Assembly: GCF_905220415.1 (NCBI RefSeq)
Contig: NC_059537.1
Location: 5,431,622 to 5,495,621, forward strand
Reading direction: 5' to 3'
From: Colias croceus
Lineage: Eukaryota; Arthropoda; Insecta; Lepidoptera; Pieridae
Length of the DNA: 64,000 bases
Shown piece after piece: positions 33,701 to 48,700 of the stretch; the stretch's first letter is position 1, and each line of letters starts with the position of its first letter. Both the position numbers and the translations under genes were made by a program. The notes beneath the pieces were generated by a model. That model was given only the letters and a program-made list of their open reading frames with translations, ran no database searches and was not told where the DNA came from.

Positions 33701-36700
33701 ATTATTTATTAAATAACTATTAACAGCAAATGAAATTTACTTTTATGATTTACAATTATACAGAAATGCATGGAATGAGAAGCTATATAATTAATTAAAA
33801 CTATTTATCAGTTTTGAATATTAGTACACTATCAAATTGTACTTTATAAGGGCATATTTTCTAGATAAGATAACGATGAAACGTCTTAACTATGAAAGCA
33901 TACAATATACTATATTCATCCTTGACCCAAATGATCGAGTTGAAGATGGGAAAGCTATTGTTTGAACATGAAATACAATCGTGCTACCTTCTGCTCACAA
34001 GTACTGGGCTCTGGAGGATTTATTTTGGCAAATACACGATTCTCAACATGAATTGGCGCTTTTTGTGAAAACCCCTTAGGTACAATAATGTGATTTAGCT
34101 GAATTACAGTAAAACAAGTACAAAGATTAGTCAGATATGACATGAACTTCAGAAAAGTTAAAGGCAAGATTTACAGTCTATACGTAATTTTGAGTGAAAA
34201 TGTAATTGTAATTTATACAAGCGGGGTTAAAGTTTGAATCGAAATCAAACTTTAATGAACGGAGAAATTGTTGTGACAAAATTGAGGCGTCTTGGTATAT
34301 TTTACATCGATACCAAAAGTTCGCAGGTAATTTGGATAAATTTTTCAATTTCAAACTTTCGAAGGCAATTTGCATAATGTTTTACATTTCTGAGCGATAG
34401 GACCCTCCTTATAATAACTAATCTAATAAACGGATGATTTCAGAGTTTGGAATTACACCTTTAATAAAATTAACATACATTTAACATTTATTTTACATAA
34501 TATAACATATATGTAAAAAAAATCTACATTCTTATTTGTTTGAGTAAATGAACTATAACTGTAAAACTTTATCAACCTAGAGCTTGACCTAGAACATCAA
34601 CGTCACAAATTTTAATGATTTTAATCCATTCTTAAAAATTAACAGCAATAACAATGCAATAAAAATATACTTACAAATAATAAAAAAATATCTGGAAAGT
34701 CTCAGAAAATTGTACTACAATTATTACCTTAGTAGCGTCAGTGTCGAAATTGATGCAGAGCATACGGGCCAGCCTCTGGAGCACCAGCTCCCGAACCAGC
34801 GCCGGCACCGGCTGCCCTCTCACTCCTCTACGAACAACATTACTATGTACACACACTATTACGTAACATGTCTTTGATGATAGAAACAAAACAACAAAAA
34901 TAGAACGTATAAAAAGAGCACACGTGTCAGAAGTGAAACTTCTTTGGCAAGATTCAAATATACCAAAATCGTCGCCTTACTCCATGACGACACGGTATTG
35001 CCATGGCGTGAAGGTATTGCCTCGAAAGATACTTTCAACGCTCCTAAAGAAGTTTCTCTTCACAAATATACAGACGAAAATGAAACCTCCCTTTTTGGAA
35101 GTCCATTAATGAACTATGGTGAAACGTTATTACATGATCCTATGCTTCTTAATCATCACAATGGGATAGATTATAGAAAAATAATAGTAAAACTACACAT
35201 TGGTAGTATTTTATTGTAAAAGTGAATATAAAAATCATGTTTATGTATCATTTTAGGTATCACAAAATAAATATAAATTCGATTTGTCCATAGGAATAGG
35301 TACGCAAAGTGCTTCTGTTGTATTGATTTCCTGTAATGGAATCTTGGCAATATTACAATATATTCTATTATGTGAATCACATATCAATCTTGGCAATATA
35401 ATGTATAAGTATTTTCCCGTGTCGCTTTGATGTTAAATTTTGTTGTACAGCGTAATACTTTTATCTAAATCTAATATTTGAATTATGAAACAAGAATTAC
35501 TCTATACTTTTTTTTACTATTTAATATAGCGTTTAATCGAACAACTCAATTAAAAAGGAATGCAAATAATTGTTATACTGGCAATTCTAGGAGAATTTCT
35601 GACAATTAAAAAAAAATCAACCGGCTTTGTCGGATTCCAGTTGAGCTATAAACGGCTCTATGTTAGATAAAAACAACCTCAAATTTTGCTACACGATACT
35701 CGTTTTACTGCGAATGTGCAAAATGACAGGGTTCAAGATCCCTTGCAGCGACTAAAGTATTAAAGTGTACTTCAACAACTTCCTACGCTTTTCCTTGTAC
35801 ATTTTATTGGAATAGTTATCTTGTAAAGTTTCTTTAATTTTAGGAAATTTAATCAGAAAAAAAAAATGTTTTACACACGTGAAAAAGCATATAGTTTAAT
35901 AAGGACAATAGCGTTGAAGCGAAATCTATGTAAACGGCCGGTAAACTAACATCGAATCTACGTAACAAAATCTTGCCTGTATGATATATTCAGTGTAACA
36001 ACGGATAGGGAAGCTGAAAAGGAAACCAGACACGTGCTCACTCCATAGTACAGACCTGATGACAAGAGACCAATATGTGAATAGCTATTGAAGTGGACAG
36101 AATAATTACGAGGAAATAATATTCGTTCAGAAAGTTTTTCGATAATATCGACTATGATAACTTATTGCGTACAATATTATAAGAATAAAAGATTATTTAT
36201 ATCGGAAAACTTTCTGTACAAAATACCTACATCATAATAGGTTTTTTGTGTTCTTATTGAATAAAAAATGTTTAATGTAAAATTGTATATTTAATTCCAA
36301 TATGAACGCTCATTATTCATTAATATTAACAAGCATAATAATTATCTTTGGATTGGAGTAGTAAAAAAATAAAAGTAGGTAGGTACATGCAGATAAAATA
36401 ATTACCATACTTACTGATTAAAGGGGTTTTCTCTGTGGGTGGTAGAGTATCTCGGATGGTCATAAGAAAGACTGTCATTGACAGCAGAGCGCTGATACCA
36501 AGCGTTACCTTTTCACCAGATTCCGACGGCACGTAGAACACCAAAAGTGCTGTTAAAAGACATAATTTTGAATTATTTTAAACTTAACTAATTATACTAT
36601 ACTAACTATATTTTTTATATTCTTAGGATTACGGAAGGAGGAATAGGATTAAGGAGCATAATAAAGAAAAAGAAAAAAAAAACATTACTGACAAATTGCA

Positions 36701-39700
36701 TTGTCCAATTCATTCAAATTTATTATTCTTTAATATTAGCTTTCGAAACTCTTTAATATGTGCTCAGGCACGAAAACCAAAACCGACCATTAAACATAGT
36801 ATTTTCCTTACAGACCTTAGAATTAAATGAGAATAAAAACAACTTCCCATTTCATTCAAACGCAAACCAACAAGAAACCCTCAATCCATTAGCTGTGGTC
36901 ACTCACCTATCCCGTTAATAAGAAGGCATGGCAGAATCAGATTGAATACGTAGAACATGGGTCGTCTCCGGAGCTTTATTACATAAGTGATATCGGGGTA
37001 TGGCTCCACGCAGCACGAGTAGTACTGATTGTGTTTGATCGCCTCGAAACTCACTAGGTCGAATTCACCGTTCGTCTGGTAGTTAGTTGTGTCACCTTCG
37101 TCGAATTGCTTTTGAATGTCCAGCTGCAATATTGGAAGCGTTGCAGTTTCATTATTAGGTGTGAGAAAACGATTAAGACGCGTTAAGATTCTATCATAGT
37201 AGTTTTAGAATTTTAAGTATCTACATTCGTCATACATGTATGCGTTTGTATTCGAAACGCGTTTTCAAATAAGATTAAATTGATACATTTCTATCATCAA
37301 ATACCTATGTCATAAACTCATAACTTGTTCGTAGTTCATATTAAAATTACTTTATAGTATGCATGGAAATACAACAATGTTGTGTAATAAAATACGGTTA
37401 TCAACGATCATAAGAAAATTAATTTAAACACTTTCATTGCCTACTAGATTCTTGGGTTTAATCAGAGCAGTAAGTAAGTAAACTGTGAACGGATAAATGT
37501 TAAAACTTTCCCCACAGACTGCATTGAGATAATTAAAATCTTAAAATTATTAAAAGCCATTTCCTTCTGGGTGTTTACAAAAGGGAAATTTATTTAAATG
37601 TTGAGAATCTAGTTGAAAATTAAATAATTACTATTAACTAATGTAAAATATAGACACTGAATGAATAGATAGAGCTTTTGAATAAAAATGAATAATTAGT
37701 AGTAAACATTCATTAATAGATATTTAATTTACCTATATAATATGGATATACTTAAATTACCTATAATAATAATTAGAAACAAACTAGAAGCTACGAATCA
37801 ACAATACGATTTCGACTGTTGTTTTAATAACAGTCAAACATTTCAAAAGTGCACAAAGGCACTGTATCGTGGAAATCCGTCCATTAAATTAATTTACTTT
37901 GTTTACTCACTGTACTCGGCATAAGTTGAAATAAGTACTGTCAGACAAACTCGCGTAGAGCGACTTAAAATTTAATTTGATAAATATACGAGTGAACCGT
38001 TCCGATTTGGTCGGAGTTTGAAAAAGTTAACATTTTTATACTATGAGACTCTTTAAAATTACATGCTGTTCTGTAGAATTTCTTCCATTTTATAAATTAC
38101 CTCTATAATACATAGTTATTTTTTTTTGTTTATATTGATATTATATAGATGTAGAGTTTTCTGAATAAATTGTGATATCGATAATAAATAAACATTCTAT
38201 CTACTCTGTAAAAGAAACCAAACACTTTTATATTCGATATATTAGCGTAGAATTTTATAATAATCTTATTGGAATTTCTCGCCCAACAGCTCGTTTTAAA
38301 ATGAATAATCGATTATACAAATCCAGTCTATTAACCATTTTTTATTATAGTACGGTTTTATGAACAAATTATCGCGCTATGAGGAAAATAAATATTATAA
38401 CGTTTCAGTAATAGTGAGCTGAAATCGATAGGTATTAAGTAAACACATTGGATAAACATTTACCCTGCTCTCATCTTGATAATGAAGTGGTTATCTGAAA
38501 ATGCTTCCAATTATTCAACCGACAACCATAGTGATATTATTTGTTACATCATAAATCCCTGTAGACGAAATGTACCCTTTTCACAGGATGAAAAATCGAA
38601 ATAAATGTAGGTAAATTAAATTATAAAGTAGATACCTGTAGAAGTAGATTTCAGAAAAACTGGTGAGCTTAAAATATTTTTTTTTTATTTGTATATTTGC
38701 CTCATTTTATTATTTCCTATACCTTCGTAATAATCTTCGTAACAAAACATTCGACTTAACAAAAAATAGGAACAATTTGATCATCATACTTAATTCGATG
38801 AATTTGCTCATTCTGAATGTGCTAACGCTTATCTTGTCATTTTATTTGTGCTAGAAAGAATCTCATTATTATGCTCTAGCAACTATAAAACATGTTGTGT
38901 ATCCAATAATACATTAAATACTGTCTGGATTTCTCAGAACTCTATTCACTATCTGAGAAATATTCATTATGCAGACAGACAAGACGTATTTAGATCCAAC
39001 ATATTGCTTCTAAAAAGGGAATATTAAATCCAAAAAGATATATTTATAAACTTGCGTAATTTAATTTGATAAATATAGGAGACGAACTAAAACAAAGATA
39101 TGCTAGACGTATAAAAACAGCGGTATTGCTGAAGGAATTTATTGATAACATCTCTGAATTTATTCTAAGTTTTCCTACTAAGAATATAAGCCCTTGGGGC
39201 AACTGCATCATGCATGATACACAAACAATAACTACGTTTGCAGATGGACTTTGAAGAATATTCAAGCCACGGCAATTGAAATGTCCTTATGTAGTATTTA
39301 TTCCCTAGACGCAAGTTTTGCAGAGAAGCTTCATAAATAATGAAAAACAAACACAAGATCACTGTAAAGTCCTTAGATGAATGTATATAAAATAATATAG
39401 ATTTGTCTTCTCTATTATTTTGTTAATAAACCTCAATTAGAAAATTCTATTGCTTCTGTGATAGATCAGATGCTCACAATGACACCCTAATTTCATCAGA
39501 GCTATTACCAATAAAAAAAAAAATAAATAAAAAGTTGTTCAAAATTCTCTTCTCCCTAATCATTATTTTATCATAAGCATTTTTAAATGTATTTTGTTTT
39601 AATTGCACTACAACTACAGGTGTGGTATAAGTCCCAATAACGCATAAGAAAGATTAATAAAATGATTGGTCATTGTCTGCTATTGGTTTTTCATTTAAAT

Positions 39701-42700
39701 TAAGATGAAATATCACAGCATTATTATAAATAGCTTGGCAATTTACCTCAGCCTAAGAATTAATTAGAAGTTAGTGCTGAGTGAGCATTGGTTATTTCAT
39801 TATTTTGAACATCGCCTAAAGCTCCAATAACCTAGTGACTCCTAACAGAAATACATATTCCGTAGGTACCATACGTCGGTTTTCTCATGCCAATTTGATA
39901 TAGTCTAGTGATCATTTTGATATTTGATGTTTAATAAATACGCCATCAAACAAAAACAGTATTTTTAAATGGACTTGAATATTTTTAGAAATTAAAGACT
40001 TTTTAACGGATTTTAAACGCGATTTATTCATTATACTATTTTCCCGACGTTTCGAATACTTTACAGCGAGCGTGGTCACGGGGAGACAAGTCTTTAATTT
40101 CTAAATGTATAATACTCGCGTAAAATCAAACCCTAGAAAATACTATGGTCTTGAATAATTTACTAACACGACAAGAATAGAAAATAATTATAAAAATATG
40201 CATAAAAATTGAGAAAAATCTCTTCACGTTTATTAAACAGTTTAATTTAAAAAGCAGCAGTTAATGGATTCACTAGAAAGAGCTCTGTGGATAAATTTGC
40301 TTAACTAAAACTGCTATCCATATAGCTTTCATTTAAACGAAGTCACTAGGTATATAATTAAAAAAATCTTTTGAACTTTATGCAATTAATTGTATTGTTA
40401 CATCTCCCTGAACTTCCACAATATTATTAGGTCGTTTTCATTAAATAGTTGCAAAAATTGTTTCATTACTTTACGTTGGTACAAAAATAATAAACTTAAG
40501 AGAAATATAATAATTACACGTTAACGTCAGTTCAAAATGGAATCATCCATACTTTTAATATTATAAATGCGAAAGTAACTCTGTCTGTCTGTCTGTTACT
40601 CAATCACGCCTTAACTACTGAACCAATTTGAATGAAATTTGGTATAGAGATATTTTGATACCCAAGAAAGTACATAGGATAGGTTTTATTCCAGAAATCC
40701 CACGGGAACGGGAACTATGCGGGTTTTTCTTTGACTGCACGGGCGATGCCGCGAGTGGAAAGCTAGTTGCACATAACTCGTATATTTCAATTGTGAATTG
40801 CACATTCTACACAAAGAGAGTAATTATTATGACGGTGCCCTTTTCATTACTAACTCGTATTGATGCAAATGCACACTTTTATTTGTCAAAGGTAAAACGC
40901 AGTAATTCCAAAGAAAGCCAAGTGTAAACCTGAATCGTCATAAATGAGCTCTTTACGACTGAAGCTTAACAATTTACTAAACTACGAATCGCAGTAATTA
41001 GGTAGGTAAGCTTTTTAGTTTTTTTTAGTTCGTTTCTACGCAGTCATGCTTGTGTGGCCTTTATTTTTTAGTTTTATATTTTGAAGTTATTTTATACTAG
41101 CTGCTCCGCGCGGTTTCACCCCCGTGGCTCCACTCCTGTTGCCCGTAGCGTGATGAAATATAGCCTTTCTCGATAAATGGGCTATCTAACACCGAAAGAA
41201 TTTTTCAAATCGGACCAGTAGTTCCCGAGATTAGTGAGTTCAAACAAACAAACGAACAAACAAACAAACTCTTCAGCTTTATAATATTAGTATAGATTAT
41301 CACTATGCTATTTTAAAAATACACTTCGTGACCGTACGTTCAGATTAATATATTAAGAAGCTAGCTAATAACTTAAATATGCTCTTAAATAATGAAATCT
41401 TTATTAACATAAATAACAGGAAACTTTATCAATTTTCAAGTAATTGGAGATTTGGAGACTAAGAGTGTAATCGCCGGTTTTAAGGACTTTCCCTCTAAAG
41501 CTTATTTTGTCATTACTAAGGAACTTCATAAAAGAATTGCACCTATTTTAGCCGATCTCCTAAAAAAAGACGGAGATTCTCAATTCGTAACGAATTTTTT
41601 TAAGTGCTGCGTGGGTTTTCATCCGTTTATCGTGATTCTTTCCGTGTTTGATAGATAATAATTGTTAAACGTTAATATTGAGCAACTAGCGGTCCGCCCC
41701 GGCTTCGCCCGTGGTACATATTTACGTTTTCTGTACATAAGAACCATCCTCGAACTTCAAGGAATATAATAAAAAAAGAATTATCGAAATCGGTTCAGCC
41801 GTTCTCGAGTTATGCGCTTACCAACACATTTTGCGATTCATTTTTATATTGAGCAATAAAGAACACTGAAACAATAAATAAATAATAAATAAAAAAAAAT
41901 AAAAAAATAAAATTGATTTATTTCAGGAGTATTTCCCATACAAGAACATTCAGTTTCAAATAAAAAAAAATCAATAAGTCAAAATAAAATAAAGTAATAA
42001 ATAAAAATCAAATAAAAATTAAATTGCAAAATTTCTACATACAAAACATTAAAATCGATAAAATAAAATAAATTAAATTAATTGGACCAATATTAAAATA
42101 ATAAAATTTGATTCAATTTGAAATTGAAAATTTTAACATAAAATAATTGTAATTAGCTACTTCAATCAAAAATAATTTTACTAATTTAGGTAAACAATAA
42201 ATGATTCGTAAACAATAATATTTCGTTAACTTTAATTGGAAGATAATTAATTATTATCAGTTAACCCGTAGAGTTGATACATTGATTTTTTTAGGCAACA
42301 GATTCTTAACAGTAAGATAAAGTGTAAAAAAATACATTAATAGTAATGTACAAAATTTTATAAACAAAAAATAAATTATAAAATAATTTATCAACTAGAT
42401 CGTAATAATAAATTAATAATGATTATGCTTTATTTTTTCGTATATACTTTCAAATGCTTTGTTAAGTATAAAAAAAAGCTCGCCAACTACCCAAAAAACC
42501 GTCACTGCGGCTGCGAATTGGATTAAAAAGCTTTTCAACAAAATTCGACAAATGCTGAGTCCTGACCTATTTTCTTCGAGTGGTTAAATTTCTACTTAAT
42601 TCCACACAAACATTTCCTTATACTAACTTCATACAAAAATTATTAAATTAACAAAACTTTCCATCTTACTGGACACTTGAATCGACTACAATTTCAAATA

Positions 42701-45700
42701 TTGAAACACACGGAGTAGATAAATTGATGTTGGTTGAAATTAATCAAAAACAATACTTCATTGATGAAGGTTGACAGTATCAAAATTGTACATTTTCAAT
42801 TTGGCATTTCAAAATACAATTTTTAAAATATATTTTCATTATTTTCGTTTGAATCTATGAACACACGCACAATCATTGTAGATCGTAGTTTAATTGAATG
42901 GTCCGCGTTCGCTATCATCATTTATAAGTTAAATTTTAAAACTAATTTTATTCATAGAACACAATTTTCTACGACATATAGTATTCAACAATTATTATAT
43001 CAACGACAAACGCTATAAATCAAATAAAATGTTAATATTTGGGTCGCTCGACGACAATCAATTTTGAGTGGAATGTAAATATAATTTCGTGAGTAACAGT
43101 TCGGGAATACAATAAGATTTCAAGATCGGATTTTTATTAGAAAAGAAAAATACATTTTCATGCCAGTATTTTGGATACAGAGAGAATTAATAAGATGTTA
43201 TAATTTTAACGAGCCAAATATTTACTTTCAAAATAAATACCTACCTACAAATAAAAATAGTTGTATTGTCTAGAGTCTAGACATCGTCGTTAATAGTCTC
43301 AAAAGTATCGAATTTCTTAATTATTATGTGCTACCTCAAGATTTCATACAAATTTTAATCATTTATTTTACAATGAAAAATGTGTCTTTCTATTTTATAG
43401 TATCGTTGATAACTTTGTTAGATAAAACTGCCTAAATAATATTTTTATATTCATTCCTTTAGTTTTCTCAATGGCCTATTGTATAGTACAAACAAGTGCA
43501 GATTGAGGTTCAAGCACATGTGAATGATTACATGATGATATAACATTGGAAATGTCAGTACAATTGCATACTAAACTTCTGCATCAGTGGAGCATTAGAA
43601 TCAACAAACTGTGCACAAATACTAAACCATCCTGTTTAATATTTACGCGTAGGTACATATTCTTATTTATTTTCTTTTTACTTAACGTCTCAGATTTTTT
43701 CTGAGATTCATATAAAAGCCTGTTGGAGACATAAGTAAAAGTAATATTTCTTAAAAATACATTCTACATTTAAGAAATAAAAAAATGAGTCGTTAAATGT
43801 AGTATTTTGTATGCTGCAACAATTTCAGTTTTACAAAAGGTGTACAATAAATATCAGGAAAATTCCGTACAATATCGCCTATTATTTCCTTAAAGCTCAC
43901 AGCGCTTTCCGATGCAATCGAAACACTTAAACACAAAGCAGTTCGGCATTTTCCTTGCAATTTTTGAATAATACAGCACGGAGCTAAGAAATAATGATGC
44001 TTACCTGAAATCCATCGTAAGTCCACGACGCCCACTTCATGGTGCACAGTTGAACGTCAAAGGGGAATTGTTCGACATTTATATCGCACACTGAGACGTA
44101 GATGCCATGGCTGAGCCACGTGACTTCGCCTGTGTTCTTCACAATCACATTGGTGTTGATTACTGCTGATCGATAGTTCGGATCAGCGCTACGAACAAAA
44201 AGCAAAAGGGTATGAGACGCTTTTTACTGGGTGACAAATGGTCACGGTATGCTTGTGACTTCTACTTATCTAAGAATATGTAGCAACGATTTTGGTGTTT
44301 TAAGTCTAGTATTTAGAAGTAGGTACAGTCTATAATACATCTTCTATAATATAAAAATGAATCCCAAAACGTGTTGGTAAGCGCATAACTTGAGAACGGC
44401 TGAACCGATTTCGTTAATTCTTTTTTTATTATATTCCTTGAAGTAGGTACGAGGATGGTTCTTATGTAGAGAAAACGTAAATATGTACCACGGGCGAAGC
44501 CGGGGCGGACTGCTAGTATTTTATATAAAATTTAACGTAAAGTTCACAATTAATTAAAGGTACAATTCTGGTTACATCTTAATTGAATCCATAATACGCT
44601 TGGTTAATATTAGTTATTGGCTACGAATAAATATCTACGCAGCGATATGTTTGTGCAGCTGTTTGCTCAAGTCAGGTGAAATATCAAGTTACGGATATTT
44701 TAATACTTTTAATAAATCACTGCGTCCATGTTGTTTAAAGTACAAAATGATCGTTCCACTTCTAAGTGGAATCAAAGATCTCCTGAGAATGCGTTTCTAA
44801 TTTGATTTAGGTAGATTTTTCCTTCTGATCCTTTTTCTTCCCGTGCACATAGATGATCTGATATACGTACTCACATGTGAAGAAACTCAAGACTTTTTTG
44901 AAGAAGTGTTTTTAACCGGCAATGATTTTTGACAGGTAGAATATTTATGTTCATAAATTTGAGATCCACTTCGTACGAAACCTTAAACCAACTCTACGAT
45001 GATTTAGTTAGGGGCCTCATCCTTCGTGACATTTATATAGGTAAACGACGTCGCCTACTGAAGGTATTATTTATAAAACAAATTCATACATACATTGATA
45101 ATTGAACGAACGATACATATAAATGAAAACATTATAACCATGTTTATAAATCAAATCTAAGAGTATTAAGTTACACAATAATTGTGTAACAAGACCATGT
45201 GAATTACGTATTTAATAGCGACTGTATAATGATTTATAGCAAGGATATACTTACTTGTTATACAATATTATGTCTGGCTTCCAAACCCTTTCGTACGGTA
45301 TTCTTATAACACTGATTCCGTCGAAATCGCTGATGTTCCATCTCAAATGGTGGTCAGTCCATATTTGCGTTATCCAGCAATTTGTTGTTAGCAGTTGGTC
45401 TTTTTCTTCCTGTAAAAATGGCTATAAGTATTTTGCTACGAAATATTATACTTATATGATAACTTTACAAGTTCTTCCATTGTCGTTATAGTTTTCATAC
45501 GCTGATTATGGAAAATGTAAATAAAACTCATAAAATCCCCGACTCATTTCTTTCTCTATTACCTAGATGTAATGTGAAAAACTATTGAGAATATACACCA
45601 ACGCGGGACACATCGTCCATGACATTATAATAAGAGGTACCTATAATAAAAGATTACTTATTTTTTTTAATACCCATTTAAATAAAACCTTCGCAGTTTT

Positions 45701-48700
45701 CTTTTAATTCACGCTCAGTCCTCAGCGCTACAATTTCCTGCATTGAAGTGTTGATTACAAATAAAAAAGAAACTGAAGTAATAAACTATGAATTATCATG
45801 AAACAAAAATTTAAATAAATTGCCGCTTGACTTCTAAAATAAAAAGTCAAAAATGTTGTTCATTTGTGATTTAGATCGATTGAATATGTACTTACCTAAA
45901 AAAAAATTAATGTACAACCTAAAAGTTAATCAACATCAATGTGAGGAGTATTTTTTAATACATATCTATTGTACTTAAATATAAATTTTAAAAAGAATAA
46001 GATATCATATTATGTTTCTAATAAAATGAGAATAAAATAAAACTCAAAGAAGATAAATGTAGGATACGTAGGATATGAAAATATCTGACAAATCTTCAAT
46101 CATTCTTCAATACAATTTGTCTCCATTCTGACATGGCATGATATACGACTTCTTATCATCAACTTTATAGTTGGTATGTCATAGGCTTGGTCATAGGCAA
46201 GAAGCTTATATTGTCATAGGTCATAGGTAAATACCTTAATCTAAATCTTTACATAACAAAATAATTAAAATATTAAGACTTTTCAGGAAAAAATAGTTTT
46301 TTTACAAACTAGTAGCACAAACCAATACTTGTATAATGTATATGTAGGTGCATAAAATAAAGCTGAAGTACAAATATAATTATAAAAATGTTTTTATTTA
46401 AAACAAATCCATACTAATATTATAAATGCAAAAGTCACTCTGTCTGTCTGTCTGTTACTCCATCACGCCTGAACTACTGAACCAATTTGCATGAAATTTG
46501 GTATGGAGATATTTTAATAACCTTTTATTGCGAAATATGTACCACGGGCGAACCGCGAAGCCGGGGCGGACCACTAGTAATATATATATTATATTTCAAC
46601 CTCTTCATAAGTATCATGCGGGCTTCATTTAAACAATCCTGGGAATGTTCACATTAAAATCTCTGTCGAATAGCGACCGACATACAATTAAAATAAACAT
46701 CCGCAAATAATGCGTTTCGTTTATGACAGATTCACTTGTATTTGTAAGCTTTTTCACATTTCCTCTTTGAAACATAGCTTTTATATTAAAACTGAAACAA
46801 CAATTATAGAATATGCGATATATTATTTTTGCATAATGTTTTTAACTTTTTTTAATTATCTTTACATCAGACCTTGTTGCTAGAAATAACGTTGAATACC
46901 CATTGAGCCATGGAACATAATACATATTTAGAATATTTTTTTTTATTTAATTGCTACAAAATGCACATGATAATTATTCTGAAACGTTTTAAATTAATTA
47001 ATTGTACAAACCGAAACAGAGAACTTGTGAATTGATAATAATACTTGTATAATATGTAGCATCAAGTACAAGATAAATAATATATTAATTCACATTCTCA
47101 TCTATATATATAAAACTCAAAGGTGACTGATATAGTGATCTATCAACGCACAGCCCAAACCACTGGACGCATCGGGCTGAAATTTGGCATGCAGGTAGAT
47201 GTCATAACTTAGGCGTCCCCTAAGAAAGGATTTTAGAAAATTCATCCCCTAAAGTGGTAAAATAGGCGATGAAAACTTATACCATGAAAATTTATCTTTT
47301 CCACGCAAGCGAAGCTGCGGGCAACAGCTAGTTTTAAAATATACGCAATTTAAAAAATAAATACCTACCTACATGAATTGCTTCAATTAAATTCCCATTG
47401 AATTTCATACCAAACCGAATGTGGAAACGTTTATTCCAACAATTTACTGACATTTTAAAATATAATATTATCATTTGCGATATTTCAAAGTGGAATTCAA
47501 GGATGCATTTTGTATTGAAGTACTGAGAGGTTACGCCCACATCGCGACCGAGTTCGAGAGTTGTAGGAATCGGTACAACGCAAATTATTTTCAATAAAGA
47601 GATTTACTGCATTGATATAATATGTGATATATGATCGTAATAACGCATTCATGCTTTTGTGTCGCGCGATGGATAAAGGAATCAGATGTCTCGGATCTCT
47701 TGATAATATTTCTCTGTGTAGATTGTAATCTTTTTGAGATTAATAATAAGTTGTAATTGATGTGCATATTAATTTTAACTACATAATATACTTGGTTTAG
47801 CAAATTATTGAGAATATTCAGTATAGACAGAATAGTTCATTCCTCACGTCGCAGTTGGTACATATTTTAATTGTATTTTTTATTTCCATATGATCAATGA
47901 GTCAATGAGAATTAAGGCTCGAATACATTAAACGTTATGGTATATTAAGATGTTATATTAAGATGTTTGTTTACTTTGTAAAAGAAACTCTACGTTACCT
48001 ACAAGTTAAATTATGAAATTTTACACGTAAACTTTTATTAATTTCCCTCGCACTTATATCGAAGTGGCAGGAACGATAAACTTCATTAAAATTCCATTAT
48101 AGCAAATCTGAAAGAACTTTAGGGCTCTTCTAATAGTGTTCGGTATAATTTATACATCATCGAAAAAGCTTGCGTAGTCCATACAATGGATATATTATAA
48201 ATCGGACTATGTAGAAAAATATAAATGATTGAATACTCGAATTTTGCCTTTCTATACAACTTTTTATGGTTATATTATGAAGATGCGGCTTATCAATTTT
48301 GTAAACCGACATTTCTCGAAATTTAAAATATTTAAACCATACATTTTTAACATGCGATACAAAATATAATACTCATGAAGAAATCTCTTATCTCCTTTGT
48401 GTAACAGAATTTTACCACAGTACAAATTATAATATAAAACCGATTTTATTCAGTCTTTATAGTTTTTACGGGTTCGATGGAATTTGGAAGGGCGATTATC
48501 CGACCTTACATCAGACTGAATTGAATAACAATGAAATCTAGTCACGTTTATTCTGAATCGTTTTTGAAATTGAACAAAATAATGTATAAACCGAAATACA
48601 GAATTTGTGTGCGAATTGTCGTAGTGATTCCAAGTTTATTGAGTTGCGTATAGGGAATGTAATTTTCGACGACAGGTACGTATGAAATTAAGTAAGCCGG

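Noticed and set aside
41221..41275. CAAACAAACGAACAAAC repeats considered as a CRISPR-like or telomeric array
   Set aside because: Simple low-complexity block inside a family C repeat, in a eukaryotic intron.
41452..41658. 68-codon frame, slightly like a LINE reverse-transcriptase fragment
   Set aside because: No catalytic motif and only a vague resemblance; too short to call.
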